From contig QHXN01000009.1 in the NCBI GenBank assembly GCA_003222975.1, positions 62,001 through 126,000 on the forward strand: a stretch of 64,000 bases of DNA. Reading direction: 5' to 3'. Below the pieces are notes generated by a model. It ran no database searches and was not told the origin of the DNA. It was given only the letters and a program-made list of their open reading frames with translations. The first letter of the stretch is position 1. Each line of letters begins with the position of its first letter. Positions 11,216 to 20,734 of the stretch are shown piece after piece. The DNA is from Acidobacteriota bacterium. GTDB taxonomy: Bacteria; Acidobacteriota; Blastocatellia; Pyrinomonadales; Pyrinomonadaceae. Both the position numbers and the translations under genes were made by a program.

Positions 11216-11701
11216 TTACATAGGCAAATCCCCTGCCTCGCCGATTACATCGGGCCATTCCTCATCCGCCGAAGAAGTGGCCTCCTCCTCGCCGCCCGAG
11301 ACGGTGTTGCGCGAGGCACGTATCACCTCCTCGTTGACGAAGATCGGGCAGTCGGCCCGAAGGGCCAACGCAATCGCGTCGGAAGGGCGTGCGTCGATCA
11401 TGATCGCGTCGCCGTTATGACCCCTCATCACGATCACGGCGAAAAATGTGTTGTCACGGAGGTCTGTGACGATCACACGCTCGACGCTCGCCCCCATCTC
11501 CAAAATAATGTTTCTCAGGAGGTCATGAGTCATCGGCCTCTGGGGCGAAATTTTTTCAATCTCGAGCGCGATGGCGTTCGCCTCAAAAGCCCCGACCCAG
11601 ATCGGTAACATCGTCTCGCTGTTCACATCTTTTAGAATAATTATCGGAGTACTGCTACTCGGGTCCATCATCAGTCCTCTGATTTTCACTTCGATTTCCA
11701 T
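11216..11701 (-). CDS. DUF151 / bifunctional nuclease-domain protein
   Basis: The protein begins MEIEVKIRGLMMDPSSSTPI and contains the DUF151 hallmarks LPIWVGAFEANAIALEIE, RPMTHDLLRNII and ARPSDAIALALRADCPIFV. Members have been reported as nucleases in plants, and a structure from Thermotoga is known, but the bacterial role is unclear. ATG at 11701 is preferred; GTG at 11716 would add five residues but leaves no room for a ribosome site. The C terminus carries a short acidic tail (GGEEEATSSADEE). It lies 26 bases after miaB and 39 bases before parA on the same strand, so a miaB-DUF151-parA-parB transcript is likely. Confidence 0.88.
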   Translation of the reverse strand: MEIEVKIRGLMMDPSSSTPIIILKDVNSETMLPIWVGAFEANAIALEIEKISPQRPMTHDLLRNIILEMGASVERVIVTDLRDNTFFAVIVMRGHNGDAIMIDARPSDAIALALRADCPIFVNEEVIRASRNTVSGGEEEATSSADEEWPDVIGEAGDLPM

Positions 11702-11727
11702 GGTATATTTAATCACACCCCTTTTTT

Positions 11728-13071
11728 CTACATCGCCCCCAGAAACTCACCGTAGAGGCTGTGCGGCTTAGCCTCCGTCACACGCACCCTGACCAGTCTC
11801 CCCACGAGGCCCGAAGTCCCCCGAAAATTTACGACCTTGTTACACGCCGTGTGCCCGGTCATGTCAACAGACGCCCTCGCACTCGCCCCCTCGACGAGCA
11901 CGGTCACCTCAGACCCGACGTATGAATTGTAGATTCCCTCTTGAACGCTCGTCTGTAACCTTTCCAGGGTTATAAAGCGGCTCGCCTTCTCCGACGCGGA
12001 GACGGAATCAGTTAACCTGGCCGCGGGAGTCCCTTTCCTTTCCGAATACTTAAATATATATAACCCGTCAAATCTGCACCGCTCGACCAGCCCCAGTGTG
12101 TCCGCAAAATCCTCCGCGGTTTCACACGGAAAACCGACGATGATATCGCTCGTCAGTGAAATCCTCCGGCGCGCGTTTTTAATCGTCTCCACATGCTTCC
12201 AATAGTCTTCAATTTGATGCCCGCGGCGCATGGCGCGAAGCACGCGGTTACTTCCTGTCTGGACGGGCAGATGGATCCAGTTACAAAGATTTTCATTCTC
12301 CTCTATGGCACCGACGATGTCCGGATGAAAATCCCTCGGAAACGAGGTGGTAAACTTAATCCGCGGTATCCCCGTTGAAGCCACCGCGCGAAGCAACTTG
12401 GAAAAAGGGGTGGCCCCGGAGAATTTTTCTAAGCCGTCAACGGCCTTCGGGCGATAGCTATTAACATTTTGCCCGATGAGTTGAACTTCCTTATACCCCA
12501 GGTCGGACAGATGTCTGACTTCGGTAACAATTTCGGCTGCAGTCCGACTACGCTCCCGGCCTCTCGAATATGGAACAATACAGTAAGTACAGAATTTGTT
12601 ACAACCTTCAATGACGGGTACAAATGCTATGTGCTTAGAGTGGCGCTCGACCGGCGAAACATCCCACACTTCCGTCTCCTGACGGATGCCGAGATCAGAC
12701 ACACGCTCTTCGCCATCTTCGACGCGCTCAAGCAGTTCAGGAATCCTGTCGGTGGCCCCCGTGCCGATCACAAACCTCACGGGCGGCGAGCTGTCAAAGA
12801 CGGCCCGGCCTTCGAGTTGCGCCACACATCCCATTATCCCGATCAAGGGCTGCTTCCCAGCTCTCTCCCGCCGAACATGGTTAATCCTTTGGAAGACTTT
12901 CCGTTCCGCCTTCTCTCGAACAGAACAGGTGTTGAAGATAAGGACATCTGCGCCTTCGGAGGAGTCTGTCAACTCATATCCGGCAGAGCGTAACCTCGTC
13001 GCCGCGCGCTCCGAGTCTGCGACATTCATCTGACAACCAAAAGTCTCTATGTAAACGCTTTTTTTTCTCAC
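11728..13071 (-). CDS. miaB: MiaB, tRNA-2-methylthio-N6-dimethylallyladenosine synthase
   Basis: MiaB is a radical SAM methylthiotransferase acting on position 37 of tRNAs that read U-starting codons. The 447-residue protein has the N-terminal UPF0004 domain (YIETFGCQMNVADSE with cluster-binding cysteines, then NTCSVREKAE), the radical SAM triad in EGCNKFCTYCIVPYSRGRE, and a C-terminal TRAM domain (VRVTEAKPHSLYGEF). The start is GTG at 13071; an A/T-rich run precedes it and the ribosome site is weak. It heads the presumed operon with DUF151, parA and parB. Confidence 0.96.
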   Translation of the reverse strand: MRKKSVYIETFGCQMNVADSERAATRLRSAGYELTDSSEGADVLIFNTCSVREKAERKVFQRINHVRRERAGKQPLIGIMGCVAQLEGRAVFDSSPPVRFVIGTGATDRIPELLERVEDGEERVSDLGIRQETEVWDVSPVERHSKHIAFVPVIEGCNKFCTYCIVPYSRGRERSRTAAEIVTEVRHLSDLGYKEVQLIGQNVNSYRPKAVDGLEKFSGATPFSKLLRAVASTGIPRIKFTTSFPRDFHPDIVGAIEENENLCNWIHLPVQTGSNRVLRAMRRGHQIEDYWKHVETIKNARRRISLTSDIIVGFPCETAEDFADTLGLVERCRFDGLYIFKYSERKGTPAARLTDSVSASEKASRFITLERLQTSVQEGIYNSYVGSEVTVLVEGASARASVDMTGHTACNKVVNFRGTSGLVGRLVRVRVTEAKPHSLYGEFLGAM

Positions 13072-13291
13072 AAAAATACCTCGTGAAGTGTAACAGAAGC
13101 ACCTCGGCCCTCGCGAGTAATGCTCTCAGAATCTTCGAGGTCCAATCCGGCGAATGATGATCACTAAAAGTTGTTGCAGACTCTTAACATCTGACGAGAG
13201 GTAAAGTGTGTGCCGATTTTGGCGGCCCGCCCGTCCATCCAAATCAGAATCAGATTTGGCTTCGAAGGGATCGTCCTTATAAAGACCACCT

Positions 13292-14137
13292 CTACCACAT
13301 CAAGCCCCCGGAATTTTCAAACCCAAAAGACCTTAACTTATTATACCGTAGCCTTAACCTCTCCACGGGTGTTAACTCAAGCGCGTCGCCCAGGGCCTTC
13401 TCAAGTGCGCCGTCAAACGCTTTGGCCGCTTCATCGAAAGAAGTATGCGCCCCTCCGACCGGCTCTGATATGATCCCGTCGATGATTTTTAACTCTAAAA
13501 GGTCACCCGCAGTCAGACGAAGCGATTCGGACGCGCGAGGGGCTTCGGCGGAGTTTTTCCACAAGATTGCAGCACACCCTTCGGGCGAAATAACCGAGTA
13601 GATGGAATTCTCAAACATGAGGACCGCGTCGCCCACGCCGATGGCCAGCGCCCCGCCCGACCCCCCCTCCCCGATGATTACGCTGATGATCGGCACCGAA
13701 AGTGTTGCCATTGAAAAAAGGCTATGCGCGATAGCCTCTGCCTGCCCACGCTCTTCGGCATCAATACCCGGATACGCGCCGGGGGTATCAATCAAACAGA
13801 CTATAGGCCGTCCAAATTTTTCCGCGTGTTTCATGGCGCGGATGGCCTTGCGATATCCCTCCGGCTTGGACATCCCAAAGTTTCTGAGTCGCCTTTGTTT
13901 TGTGTCCCTACCCTTCTGTTGACCAATAACAAAGATTTCCCACTTCTTGTATTTGGCAAATCCACAGATGACTGCCGGGTCGTCCGCAAACCTCCGGTCG
14001 CCATGTAGTTCAATAAAATTAACGAAAAGCCTTTCTATGAAATCCCACGCGTAAGGTCGTTCAGGATGCCGGGCAATTCTTACGTGATCGAAGGCATTCC
14101 CCGAGGGCAGTATCTCCCCATTATTCTGAGTTTGCAT
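13292..14137 (-). CDS. accA: Acetyl-CoA carboxylase carboxyltransferase subunit alpha
   Basis: AccA forms the carboxyltransferase with AccD and makes malonyl-CoA for fatty acid synthesis. Blocks seen are HPERPYAWDFIERLFVNFIE, HGDRRFADDPAVICG, FGMSKPEGYRKAIRAMK, DTPGAYPGIDAEERGQAEA and GEGGSGGALAIG. At 281 residues it is shorter than the E. coli protein at the N terminus, as in several other phyla. The ATG at 14137 has a strong GGGAGG 6 bases upstream. accD is not in the window. A 15-bp perfect palindrome lies 117 bases upstream of the start. Confidence 0.95.
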   Translation of the reverse strand: MQTQNNGEILPSGNAFDHVRIARHPERPYAWDFIERLFVNFIELHGDRRFADDPAVICGFAKYKKWEIFVIGQQKGRDTKQRRLRNFGMSKPEGYRKAIRAMKHAEKFGRPIVCLIDTPGAYPGIDAEERGQAEAIAHSLFSMATLSVPIISVIIGEGGSGGALAIGVGDAVLMFENSIYSVISPEGCAAILWKNSAEAPRASESLRLTAGDLLELKIIDGIISEPVGGAHTSFDEAAKAFDGALEKALGDALELTPVERLRLRYNKLRSFGFENSGGLMW

Positions 14138-14253
14138 GACAGACCTCCCTTGTAATGAGCGCGCCGGAACAACTCTTTGACAGATTTTGAGAAAAGAAAA
14201 TAATTTTCCCGGCGAGATTTTCCATCATTGCCATGGACTATTGCTACTCTCGG

Positions 14254-14287
14254 GTATTTATATTAAGCAAACGCTTAATATAAATAC
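14254..14287. repeat. Perfect AT-rich 15-bp inverted repeat between guaA and accA
   Basis: Arms GTATTTATATTAAGC (14254-14268) and GCTTAATATAAATAC (14273-14287) flank a 4-base loop. It stands about 100 bases after the guaA stop codon and 117 bases before the accA ATG on the minus strand. No T-run follows, so it is not a standard intrinsic terminator; an operator for a dimeric repressor of accA or a processing hairpin are alternatives. Confidence 0.85.
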
Positions 14288-14385
14288 ATTGCTTAAATCC
14301 CCGATCCTCGTCCCTCCCGTAGTCACTCGGATATAGTATTCTCGGAGGATAGAAGTTACGTCGCTTCCTTAACCAATCCTCCTCT

Positions 14386-15942
14386 TCATTCCCACTCAAT
14401 CGTGCTTGGAGGCTTTGAACTAATATCGAAGACCACGCGATTAATTCCACGCACCTCGGAAACTAAACGGGATGAAATCCTTCCCAAAACATCATGCGGT
14501 AAGCGCGCCCAATCGGCAGTCATTCCATCGATACTTGTTACCGCCCTGACGGCGACAACCCGCTCATATGTTCTGAAATCCCCCATCACTCCTACGGTAG
14601 ATACAGGCAAGAGCACGGGGAAAGCTTGCCACACGCTCCCGTATAGATTGGCAAGCTTTAACTCTTCTTCGACGATACGATCCGCGGCCCGGATCAGTTT
14701 AAGGTGATCGTGGTTGACTTCTCCTAATATACGTACAGCCAAGCCGGGGCCCGGGAAAGGGTGGCGGGTTAAAAAATCTTCAGGGATGCCGAGTTCACGC
14801 CCGATCACACGCACTTCATCTTTGAAGAGTTCACGAAGGGGTTCTATTAGTTTGAGGTTCATTCTTGCAGGTAATCCGCCGACGTTATGATGGCTCTTGA
14901 TCACTGCCGAGGGGCCCCGGACCGAAGTTGATTCGATAACATCCGGGTACAACGTCCCCTGAACTAGGCTCTCCACGCCTCCTATCGCCCTCGCCTCTTT
15001 TTCAAAAACCTCTATAAAAATTCTTCCGATCCGCCGCCTTTTCTCTTCGGGATCGATTACGCCATCGAGCGCTTTTAGAAACAGCTCGCACGCGTTAACG
15101 CCGACGACGTTCAGAGACATTTTCCGTTTGAACAAGGAAATCGTGGATTCAAATTCACCCTCTCGTAAAAGACCCGTATCAACAAAGATGCACGTCTGTC
15201 GCTCGCCTATGGCCTCGTGCACGAGTGCCGCCGCCACTGTAGAATCTACCCCTCCTGATAAGCCGCAGATGACTTTTTCATCCCCGGCCAAGGCACTAAT
15301 TGTTTTAATCTGCTCCGAAATAATGGCACTCGGAGACCAGTCGGCTTTCACCCGACATACGTTAAAAAGGAAGTTCTGTAATATTTGCTTACCGAATGGA
15401 GTGTGTGCTACTTCGGGATGAAATTGTACCCCGAATATGCGCCTGCTTAAATCCTCGAAGGCGTTAAGCGCATCGCTGGAACGAGCAGTGACGTGAAAAC
15501 CAACCGGCACTCGGTTTACTTGATCCCCATGACTCATCCAAACATCAATTTCTCCGGGTAGCCCCCTGAAAATAGGGCTGTCCGGGTCTGTCACGACAAG
15601 CCGTGCGTACCCATACTCCCTATTGCTTGAGGGCTGAACTTGGCCGCCTAACTCAAAGGCAATGATCTGCAGCCCGTAGCATATTCCGAATATCGGGCAC
15701 ACGAGCCTGCCAAGAATGTCTGAAGAAAGTTTTGGCGCGTCATCGTCATAAACCGAAGCGGGGCCGCCGGATAAAATAACCCCTTTCGGATTGCGTGAAA
15801 GAATGACTTCTAAGGAAGTATTATAAGGTAGTATTTCGCAATACACGCTGGACTCCCGAATACGGCGTGCGATCAACTGCGTGTATTGAGAGCCGAAGTC
15901 TATAATTATTATCCTGTCGTGGGAATTAGAATGGGCGCTCAA
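14386..15942 (-). CDS. guaA: GMP synthase (glutamine-hydrolysing)
   Basis: GuaA converts XMP to GMP. The protein has the class I glutaminase domain ([18 protein letters not shown], nucleophile [12 protein letters not shown], catalytic [11 protein letters not shown]), the ATP-pyrophosphatase loop [17 protein letters not shown] and the dimerisation domain ending in [12 protein letters not shown] at 15942 is chosen as start because GGGAGG lies 9 bases before it and the resulting 518 residues is the normal length; ATG at 16002 and longer frames add non-conserved residues. The upstream region is shared with a divergent PQQ-propeller gene. No guaB is present. Confidence 0.95.
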   Translation of the reverse strand: MSAHSNSHDRIIIIDFGSQYTQLIARRIRESSVYCEILPYNTSLEVILSRNPKGVILSGGPASVYDDDAPKLSSDILGRLVCPIFGICYGLQIIAFELGGQVQPSSNREYGYARLVVTDPDSPIFRGLPGEIDVWMSHGDQVNRVPVGFHVTARSSDALNAFEDLSRRIFGVQFHPEVAHTPFGKQILQNFLFNVCRVKADWSPSAIISEQIKTISALAGDEKVICGLSGGVDSTVAAALVHEAIGERQTCIFVDTGLLREGEFESTISLFKRKMSLNVVGVNACELFLKALDGVIDPEEKRRRIGRIFIEVFEKEARAIGGVESLVQGTLYPDVIESTSVRGPSAVIKSHHNVGGLPARMNLKLIEPLRELFKDEVRVIGRELGIPEDFLTRHPFPGPGLAVRILGEVNHDHLKLIRAADRIVEEELKLANLYGSVWQAFPVLLPVSTVGVMGDFRTYERVVAVRAVTSIDGMTADWARLPHDVLGRISSRLVSEVRGINRVVFDISSKPPSTIEWE

Positions 15943-16073
15943 GGGTTTATGCCTCCCGCTGTAGATTCGCCTGCCCTCGCGGCGGACGTTTATTTTTATC
16001 ATAATAGCAGAGCAGTTTATAACTTTTGCATCGCCGCCAGTTAGTGCCGGCGAAGGCCCCGAACTGAACTCAT

Positions 16074-17216
16074 ATGGACTCTGTTGCCAACCTAATCCGC
16101 GCGAAAACCTCCCTGATACTACTGACAGTGACTCTTGTAACTTTTTTTTGCGCATTCACTCTGGCTCAAGATCAGGTCACCCTGTCGAAGCCGCTTCATT
16201 TGCGATGGTCTTTTGAAACAAACGGAACAGACAATATAACACCGGCCTCGGATGAGGGGATGATTTATGTACCGCTCAGTGACGGTGTCGTCGTCTCATT
16301 ACAGGTAGCAGACGGCGAGCTTTTCTGGAAGAGCGAAATCGGAGGAGGAATATCGGCCTCCCCCGTCGCGGACACCAGAGGCGTCTATGTCGCTTCTGAA
16401 AGCTCCCAGCCCCCCAACAGTCCATACCCACAGGCCACGGGCGCGTTGCGGGCTTTAAGTCGCCAGAGCGGAGTGACGATGTGGATGCGGACATTGCCGT
16501 CCCCCTTTCGGGGGGCGTTAATATCTAATCAATCAATCCTCTTCGGCGGGACTTCAGACGGGCGGCTTTACGCCATAAAAAAAGAGAGCGGAGAAATTTT
16601 GTGGGTAAAATATAATTCATCGCCTTTCAATTCTTCCCCGGTTTTGAGTGGAAATTCTTTGTACGTGGGCGATGGGGTGGGCAACCTGCTGGCGGTAGAG
16701 CAAACAACGGGTCAAACGCTCTGGCGTTATCGGACGCATAGAGCTTTGGACAATCCTGTAGTGGTAATCGAAGGGAGCGTCTTCGCGGGGTCGCGAGATG
16801 GATCCGTCTATGCCGTTAATGAATCCACTGGTCGCCTGAGGTGGCGCGTGCGGACGGGGGCGGCGGTGCAGTCAATCGTGGCTGCGGGAAAGTGCCTGCT
16901 GGCAACGTCCCTGGATAATTTCGTCTACTGCCTTTCGCCTCAGCGCGGAGTAAGGCTCTGGAAATACCGTCTGGCCGGCAGAGCCTTGGCCCGACCACTC
17001 GTCTTAAACGACAGCGCCCTCGTCACCCCCCTCGTCGGTGACGAGGGGGTAATTCTCAGTCTTCAGGACGGAAAGAAAGTTAACAGCATTTACGTAGGAG
17101 AAGATAATAATACCGGCGCTTCCCCGCTTCTCTCCGGCAATTTGATTTTACTCACGACGCGAAAAGGGCTGCTCGCTTTCTCCAGCCAGGCGATAACGGC
17201 CACGGCACAAGACTAA
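16074..17216 (+). CDS. Exported PQQ-like beta-propeller protein
   Basis: An N-terminal hydrophobic segment ([20 protein letters not shown], ending in a likely cleavage site before QDQ) indicates export. The rest is a series of about seven blades with the PQQ-propeller pattern, for example [39 protein letters not shown] and [20 protein letters not shown]. BamB, the outer-membrane assembly lipoprotein, has this fold, but there is no lipobox and no bam neighbour, so a BamB role is only possible. No PQQ-binding enzyme motifs were seen. It diverges from guaA and converges on pssA. Codon use is like the AT-richer block rather than the region to its right. Confidence 0.85.
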   Translation: MDSVANLIRAKTSLILLTVTLVTFFCAFTLAQDQVTLSKPLHLRWSFETNGTDNITPASDEGMIYVPLSDGVVVSLQVADGELFWKSEIGGGISASPVADTRGVYVASESSQPPNSPYPQATGALRALSRQSGVTMWMRTLPSPFRGALISNQSILFGGTSDGRLYAIKKESGEILWVKYNSSPFNSSPVLSGNSLYVGDGVGNLLAVEQTTGQTLWRYRTHRALDNPVVVIEGSVFAGSRDGSVYAVNESTGRLRWRVRTGAAVQSIVAAGKCLLATSLDNFVYCLSPQRGVRLWKYRLAGRALARPLVLNDSALVTPLVGDEGVILSLQDGKKVNSIYVGEDNNTGASPLLSGNLILLTTRKGLLAFSSQAITATAQD

Positions 17217-17246
17217 CCTCCGGCTCGGGCGAGCGTAGGAGCGCGG

Positions 17247-18176
17247 TCACTGCCCTTCCTTCGGGCGGCGCACTTGAAACAGAGAGGCCAGGCGAGAGAG
17301 TGGCCCGTGCAGGACGTATGCAGCGACTATCGCGAGGAGGACGTATCTCGAAAAGAGCCAGAGGAGCATCCCGGCGGCGGCGATCAACGGCATCGCTTTT
17401 ATCGTGCTCCGATTGCCGGCGCCGACGGTCTTGAAACTTGAGTAGCGAATGGTGCTGACCATCAGCGCGGCGAGGGTCGCGACCAGTGCCATCAAAAGGG
17501 TGCTGTAGAGGTAAGAGCTTTCGAAAGAGACGAGCGGGCGCGGCGAAAAGTGGACGACGGCGGCGAGCAGTCCGGCGGCCATCGGGATGGGCAGCCCCAC
17601 GAAGTTTTTCTTGTCAACCTTCGCAGTCCCCTCGGCGAGTGTGCGCGGGCGCGACGCCTGCACGTTAAATCTCGCGAGGCGGAACGCCCCGCAGATGAGG
17701 AACATGAAAGACAGGAACCAGCCGAGCTTATCTAGCTGGCTTTCCCAGCCTGTCTGCAGAACGCCGCGCTGGAGTTGCGACCCGGCCTGGAACGCCGAGC
17801 CGTAGCCCCACGCGTACACCAAAACCGCCGGCGCTATCCCGAACGTCAAAACGTCGGCAATCGAGTCGAATTGAATCCCGATCTCGGTGGTGGTCTTCGT
17901 GAGCCTCGCGATCCTGCCGTCGAGGGCGTCGAAGAGTATGGCCCAGCCTATGGCCCTCGACGCGTTGTCGAATTGCTCCGTCGCCCGCAACAGATCGACC
18001 GCGCCCGGTTTCAGTAGCTGGAAGCCGCGCATGACGGCCATGACCGCGTAATAGCCCATGCCTATGTTCGCCGCCGTGAAGGCGGACGGGAGGAGGTAGA
18101 GACCTTTTTTCAGGCCCTTCCTTTCCCTCGTCTCAACCGAGGGCACAGGCTCCCTGAGCGGCGCGTTACCGGCCAT
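17247..18176 (-). CDS. pssA: CDP-diacylglycerol--serine O-phosphatidyltransferase
   Basis: PssA makes phosphatidylserine, the precursor of phosphatidylethanolamine. The CDP-alcohol phosphotransferase motif is clear: DALDGRIARLTKTTTEIG followed by FDSIADVLTFGIAP, giving the D-G-x2-A-R-x8-G-x3-D-x3-D pattern. Several membrane helices follow, including LLAAVVHFSPRP and a C-terminal pair with LLWLFSRYVLLAIVAAYVL. The length of 309 residues is in the normal range for the Gram-positive/archaeal-type enzyme. The ATG overlaps the end of psd by 11 bases, so the two genes for phosphatidylethanolamine synthesis are translationally linked. Confidence 0.94.
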   Translation of the reverse strand: MAGNAPLREPVPSVETRERKGLKKGLYLLPSAFTAANIGMGYYAVMAVMRGFQLLKPGAVDLLRATEQFDNASRAIGWAILFDALDGRIARLTKTTTEIGIQFDSIADVLTFGIAPAVLVYAWGYGSAFQAGSQLQRGVLQTGWESQLDKLGWFLSFMFLICGAFRLARFNVQASRPRTLAEGTAKVDKKNFVGLPIPMAAGLLAAVVHFSPRPLVSFESSYLYSTLLMALVATLAALMVSTIRYSSFKTVGAGNRSTIKAMPLIAAAGMLLWLFSRYVLLAIVAAYVLHGPLSRLASLFQVRRPKEGQ

Positions 18177-18789
18177 CGCCCAACCTCCCGATGACTGTGG
18201 CCCCGCCGCGCACGCGCGCGCCGACGCACACCTCGATTTCCACCTCCGCGGGCAGCACGAGGTCAGTCCGCGACCCGAACTTTATCAGGCCGAAGCGCTC
18301 GCCCAACTCCAGGCGGTCGCCGGGTCGCTTCCAGCAGACGATTCTCCGCGCCAGGATTCCCGCGACCTGCTTGCAGACGACCGTCAAGCCCTCCCCTCGG
18401 ATCGTCAGCGCGTTCTGCTCGTTGAAGAGGCTCGCGTCTTCTCTGGTCGCGCTCTTGAAGCGCCCGCGCGTGTAGGTCACGTCGCTCACGACGCCGGCTA
18501 TCGGCGAGCGGTTGATGTGCACGTCGAAGGGCGAGAGGAAGATGCTGACGACGCTCGGAGACCGAGGGTCTCCGGGCGAGAGTTTCTCGACGCGCGTCAC
18601 GCGCCCGTCCGCCGGCGCGACCACGAGTCCGGCCCCGCCCGGAACGACCCGCTCCGGGTCGCGGAAGAAGTAGGCCATGAAGGCCGCGATGAGCAGAAGC
18701 AGCGCCGCCGCCCACCAGACGCCCAGAAGCCCGGACGCCAGGGCCGCGACCAGCGGGGTAAGAACCCACGGATAACCTTCTCTCGTCAT
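18166..18789 (-). CDS. psd: Phosphatidylserine decarboxylase, short type
   Basis: Psd decarboxylates phosphatidylserine to phosphatidylethanolamine. The 207-residue protein has an N-terminal membrane segment (LVAALASGLLGVWWAAALLL), FFRDPERVVP, VVAPADGRVTRVEK, FLSPFDVHINRSPIAG and the self-cleavage region FGLIKFGSRTDLVLP, in which the Ser of GS becomes the pyruvoyl prosthetic group. It is the short archaeal/Gram-negative PSD-A type rather than the 300-residue E. coli form. ATG at 18789 gives the complete domain. It precedes and overlaps pssA. Confidence 0.93.
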   Translation of the reverse strand: MTREGYPWVLTPLVAALASGLLGVWWAAALLLLIAAFMAYFFRDPERVVPGGAGLVVAPADGRVTRVEKLSPGDPRSPSVVSIFLSPFDVHINRSPIAGVVSDVTYTRGRFKSATREDASLFNEQNALTIRGEGLTVVCKQVAGILARRIVCWKRPGDRLELGERFGLIKFGSRTDLVLPAEVEIEVCVGARVRGGATVIGRLGDGR

Positions 18790-18952
18790 CGCCTCATTCG
18801 AGTCCGGCGGGCGTTCGGACGCGCGCGCCTCCGAAGATTTTCCCGCCTAACGGAAACGGGGGCGCGCTTTGCAAACTTGACGCGTCCCCCGTCCACTAAA
18901 AAACCTGGGAGTGCCTCGCAAACGCCACTTCCGAAGCGCCGCGGGCCGCACA

Positions 18953-19195
18953 TCAGTGCGCGGTACTCTCCGCCTTCTGGTGTCTTAACATGATTGCCTG
19001 CATCTGATCTTTAACGGCCAGCTTCTTCTTCTTGAGCGTGATCTCTTCCAGTTGCTCCTCGTCGCTCGGGTACTGGAGCGAAGACAATTCGCTGAGGCGC
19101 TGTTCGTAGCGCCCGTGTTCCCGCGCCAGCTCGCGGAACTCCGGGTCAATCGCGATCAACTGCTCCTTGAGGCTGTCCGTGCTTGTAATTTCCAT
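18953..19195 (-). CDS. DUF465 (YdcH-like) small coiled-coil protein
   Basis: The 80-residue, highly charged helical protein carries the DUF465 pattern: DPEFRELAREHGRYEQRLSE in the first helix and LEEITLKKKKLAVKDQMQAI in the second, predicted to fold back as a helical hairpin. AAAGGAG lies 10 bases before the ATG. The role of this widespread family is unknown. It is not close enough to either neighbour to be certain of co-transcription. Confidence 0.85.
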   Translation of the reverse strand: MEITSTDSLKEQLIAIDPEFRELAREHGRYEQRLSELSSLQYPSDEEQLEEITLKKKKLAVKDQMQAIMLRHQKAESTAH

Positions 19196-19326
19196 GGCGG
19201 AAGAATCTCCTTTCAGATGCGTGGGTCGGAGTGGTCTTAAAAAATGGCGCGTTCGCTCCGGGTTCGTGCGTCCGCGCTTGTGGCCTTAGTCTCGCGGGAA
19301 AATGTTAGCCCAATTCCCGAACCCTT

Positions 19327-19836
19327 TCAAGCCTTTGGCACCAGCGGCCTGGTCATTATCAACGCGTCCTCGACCGGCCCCTTGTAGTATTTCCGGCGCT
19401 CGCCCACGATCTTAAACCCCAGGCGCTCGTAGAGGCCGAGCGCCGCGGCGTTGCTCGCGCGCACTTCGAGGACGGCGAGGCGCGCGCCGCAATGCGCGCC
19501 GAGGTCGAGACACGTGCCGAGGAGCGCCCTTCCGACGCCGAGGCGGCGCAACTCCGCGCGGACGCCGATGTTGTTTATGTGTAGCTCTTCGGCGCTGACG
19601 CGCGCGGCGGCGAAGCCTACGAGCCGCCTCCCCGTCGAAGGGTCGGGCGGCTCGCGCCGAGCCGCCAGCATGACGGCCTCCGGCTTCGAAAGCTCTGCGC
19701 GGTATGCCTCCCAGCCCCACTGGCTCAGGCCCGTGGACTCCTCGATCTCGACGACCTCCAGAAGGTCGTGCTCGCACATCGGGACGATGACGCACCCCGC
19801 CCCCTCAAGCTCCAACTTCAGCCTCGCGCGTGACAT
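19327..19836 (-). CDS. rimI: RimI-like ribosomal protein alanine N-acetyltransferase
   Basis: This is a GNAT-fold acetyltransferase of 169 residues. The acetyl-CoA site appears as VRAELRRLGVGRALLGTCLD, preceded by ELHINNIGV and followed by the RimI-like LEVRASNAAALGLYERLGFK and RRKYYKGPVEDALIM. RimI acetylates the N terminus of ribosomal protein S18 in E. coli; some homologues act on other N termini. The gene overlaps the end of tsaB by one base (TAATG), the classic tsaB-rimI arrangement, which supports the assignment over other GNAT enzymes. Confidence 0.92.
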   Translation of the reverse strand: MSRARLKLELEGAGCVIVPMCEHDLLEVVEIEESTGLSQWGWEAYRAELSKPEAVMLAARREPPDPSTGRRLVGFAAARVSAEELHINNIGVRAELRRLGVGRALLGTCLDLGAHCGARLAVLEVRASNAAALGLYERLGFKIVGERRKYYKGPVEDALIMTRPLVPKA

Positions 19837-20559
19837 TAACCCCTCATCTCCGCATCCGAAGCCCTGACGTAGAGCGCCCTCACGTCATCCGCCCCGCCCC
19901 CGCCCGTGTAATTCAACTGGCCGAGCGCCGCCACGTCCGCGGCCAAAGCATCTCTAGTCTGTACGAGCATCCACTCGTCGCTTGCCGGCGACGCCGAAGA
20001 GTCCGCGGCCTCTATAAATTTTTGGCCGGACGATTCCGCCGCCTCGCGTATCACCTCGAGGTACTTGAACGCGCCGCCGCCCGCCCACTTGATCCCGCCG
20101 CCGAGCAGCTTCGCCCTTTCCACAAACAGCGCGGGACGGACGTGTGTCGGCCCGCCTTGCTCCGTGACGACGCCCCCGCGCGTGACACGTAGGAGTTTGC
20201 GCGAACACCTCGCCCCGCCCGGCGGGTATCAACGCCAACAGACGCTCCGCGGGCCGCGCCGCGTGCGCCAGCGCGTGCAGCGTCGGGACGCCGACGAGCG
20301 GCTTCCCCAACGTCACGGCCAGGGCCTTCAACGTCGCGAGGCCGGAGCGCAGGCCCGTGAAGCTCCCAGGCCCGTTGGCCGCTGCGAACAGCTCGACATC
20401 TTCGAGCCGGACGCACGCCTCTGCGAGCGCGCGGTCAATGTCTTCGAGGACGCCCGCGGCGGCCAAACCCTCGCGCGGCTCGCTCTGGCGCAGCGCGAAC
20501 GGCCTCCCGCCGCGCGCGACCGCAGCGCTCCGCATCTGCGTCGCCCTCTCCACGCTCAA
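19836..20559 (-). pseudogene. tsaB: TsaB, t6A biosynthesis protein, interrupted by a one-base frameshift
   Basis: TsaB partners TsaD in making the t6A37 modification of tRNA. The N-terminal part (LSVERATQ, ELFAAANGPGSFTGLRSGLA, GVPTLHALAHAA, LLALIPAGRGEVFA) is in one frame and the C-terminal part (LFVERAKLLGGGIKWAGGGA onward) in another. Removing one base of the TTT at 20196-20198 (AAA in coding sense) joins them as AQLLRVTRGGVVTEQGGP into a protein of about 240 residues, the normal size. The frame from TTG 20559 is used; GTG further upstream (MGEEGAP) is possible. TsaB is essential in most bacteria, so a sequencing or assembly error is the first explanation. The gene is coupled to rimI. Confidence 0.85.
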
Positions 20560-20734
20560 AGTCAGGAGGCCGCCACGCGCACGCGCGTCGCGCGGGACAG
20601 GCGCGCCCTCTTCGCCCACAGGGTTTTTAAGAAAGCTGTCGTTTGACACGTCGCGTTTTGTCGCGAGATTATAGGCGTGGTGCACAACCCAAATCAATTA
20701 TGAGTCGCCGAAGAGTGCTCTCAAAGGTGTCTGC

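Noticed and set aside
14244-14450. 68-codon minus-strand frame over the accA-guaA gap
   Set aside because: It runs through the guaA end and the AT-rich palindrome and has no sensible start.
20065-20646. Long plus-strand frames opposite tsaB, mutS, the histidine kinase and other GC-rich genes
   Set aside because: They are Arg/Ala/Pro-rich shadows of the real genes on the other strand, without starts or domains.
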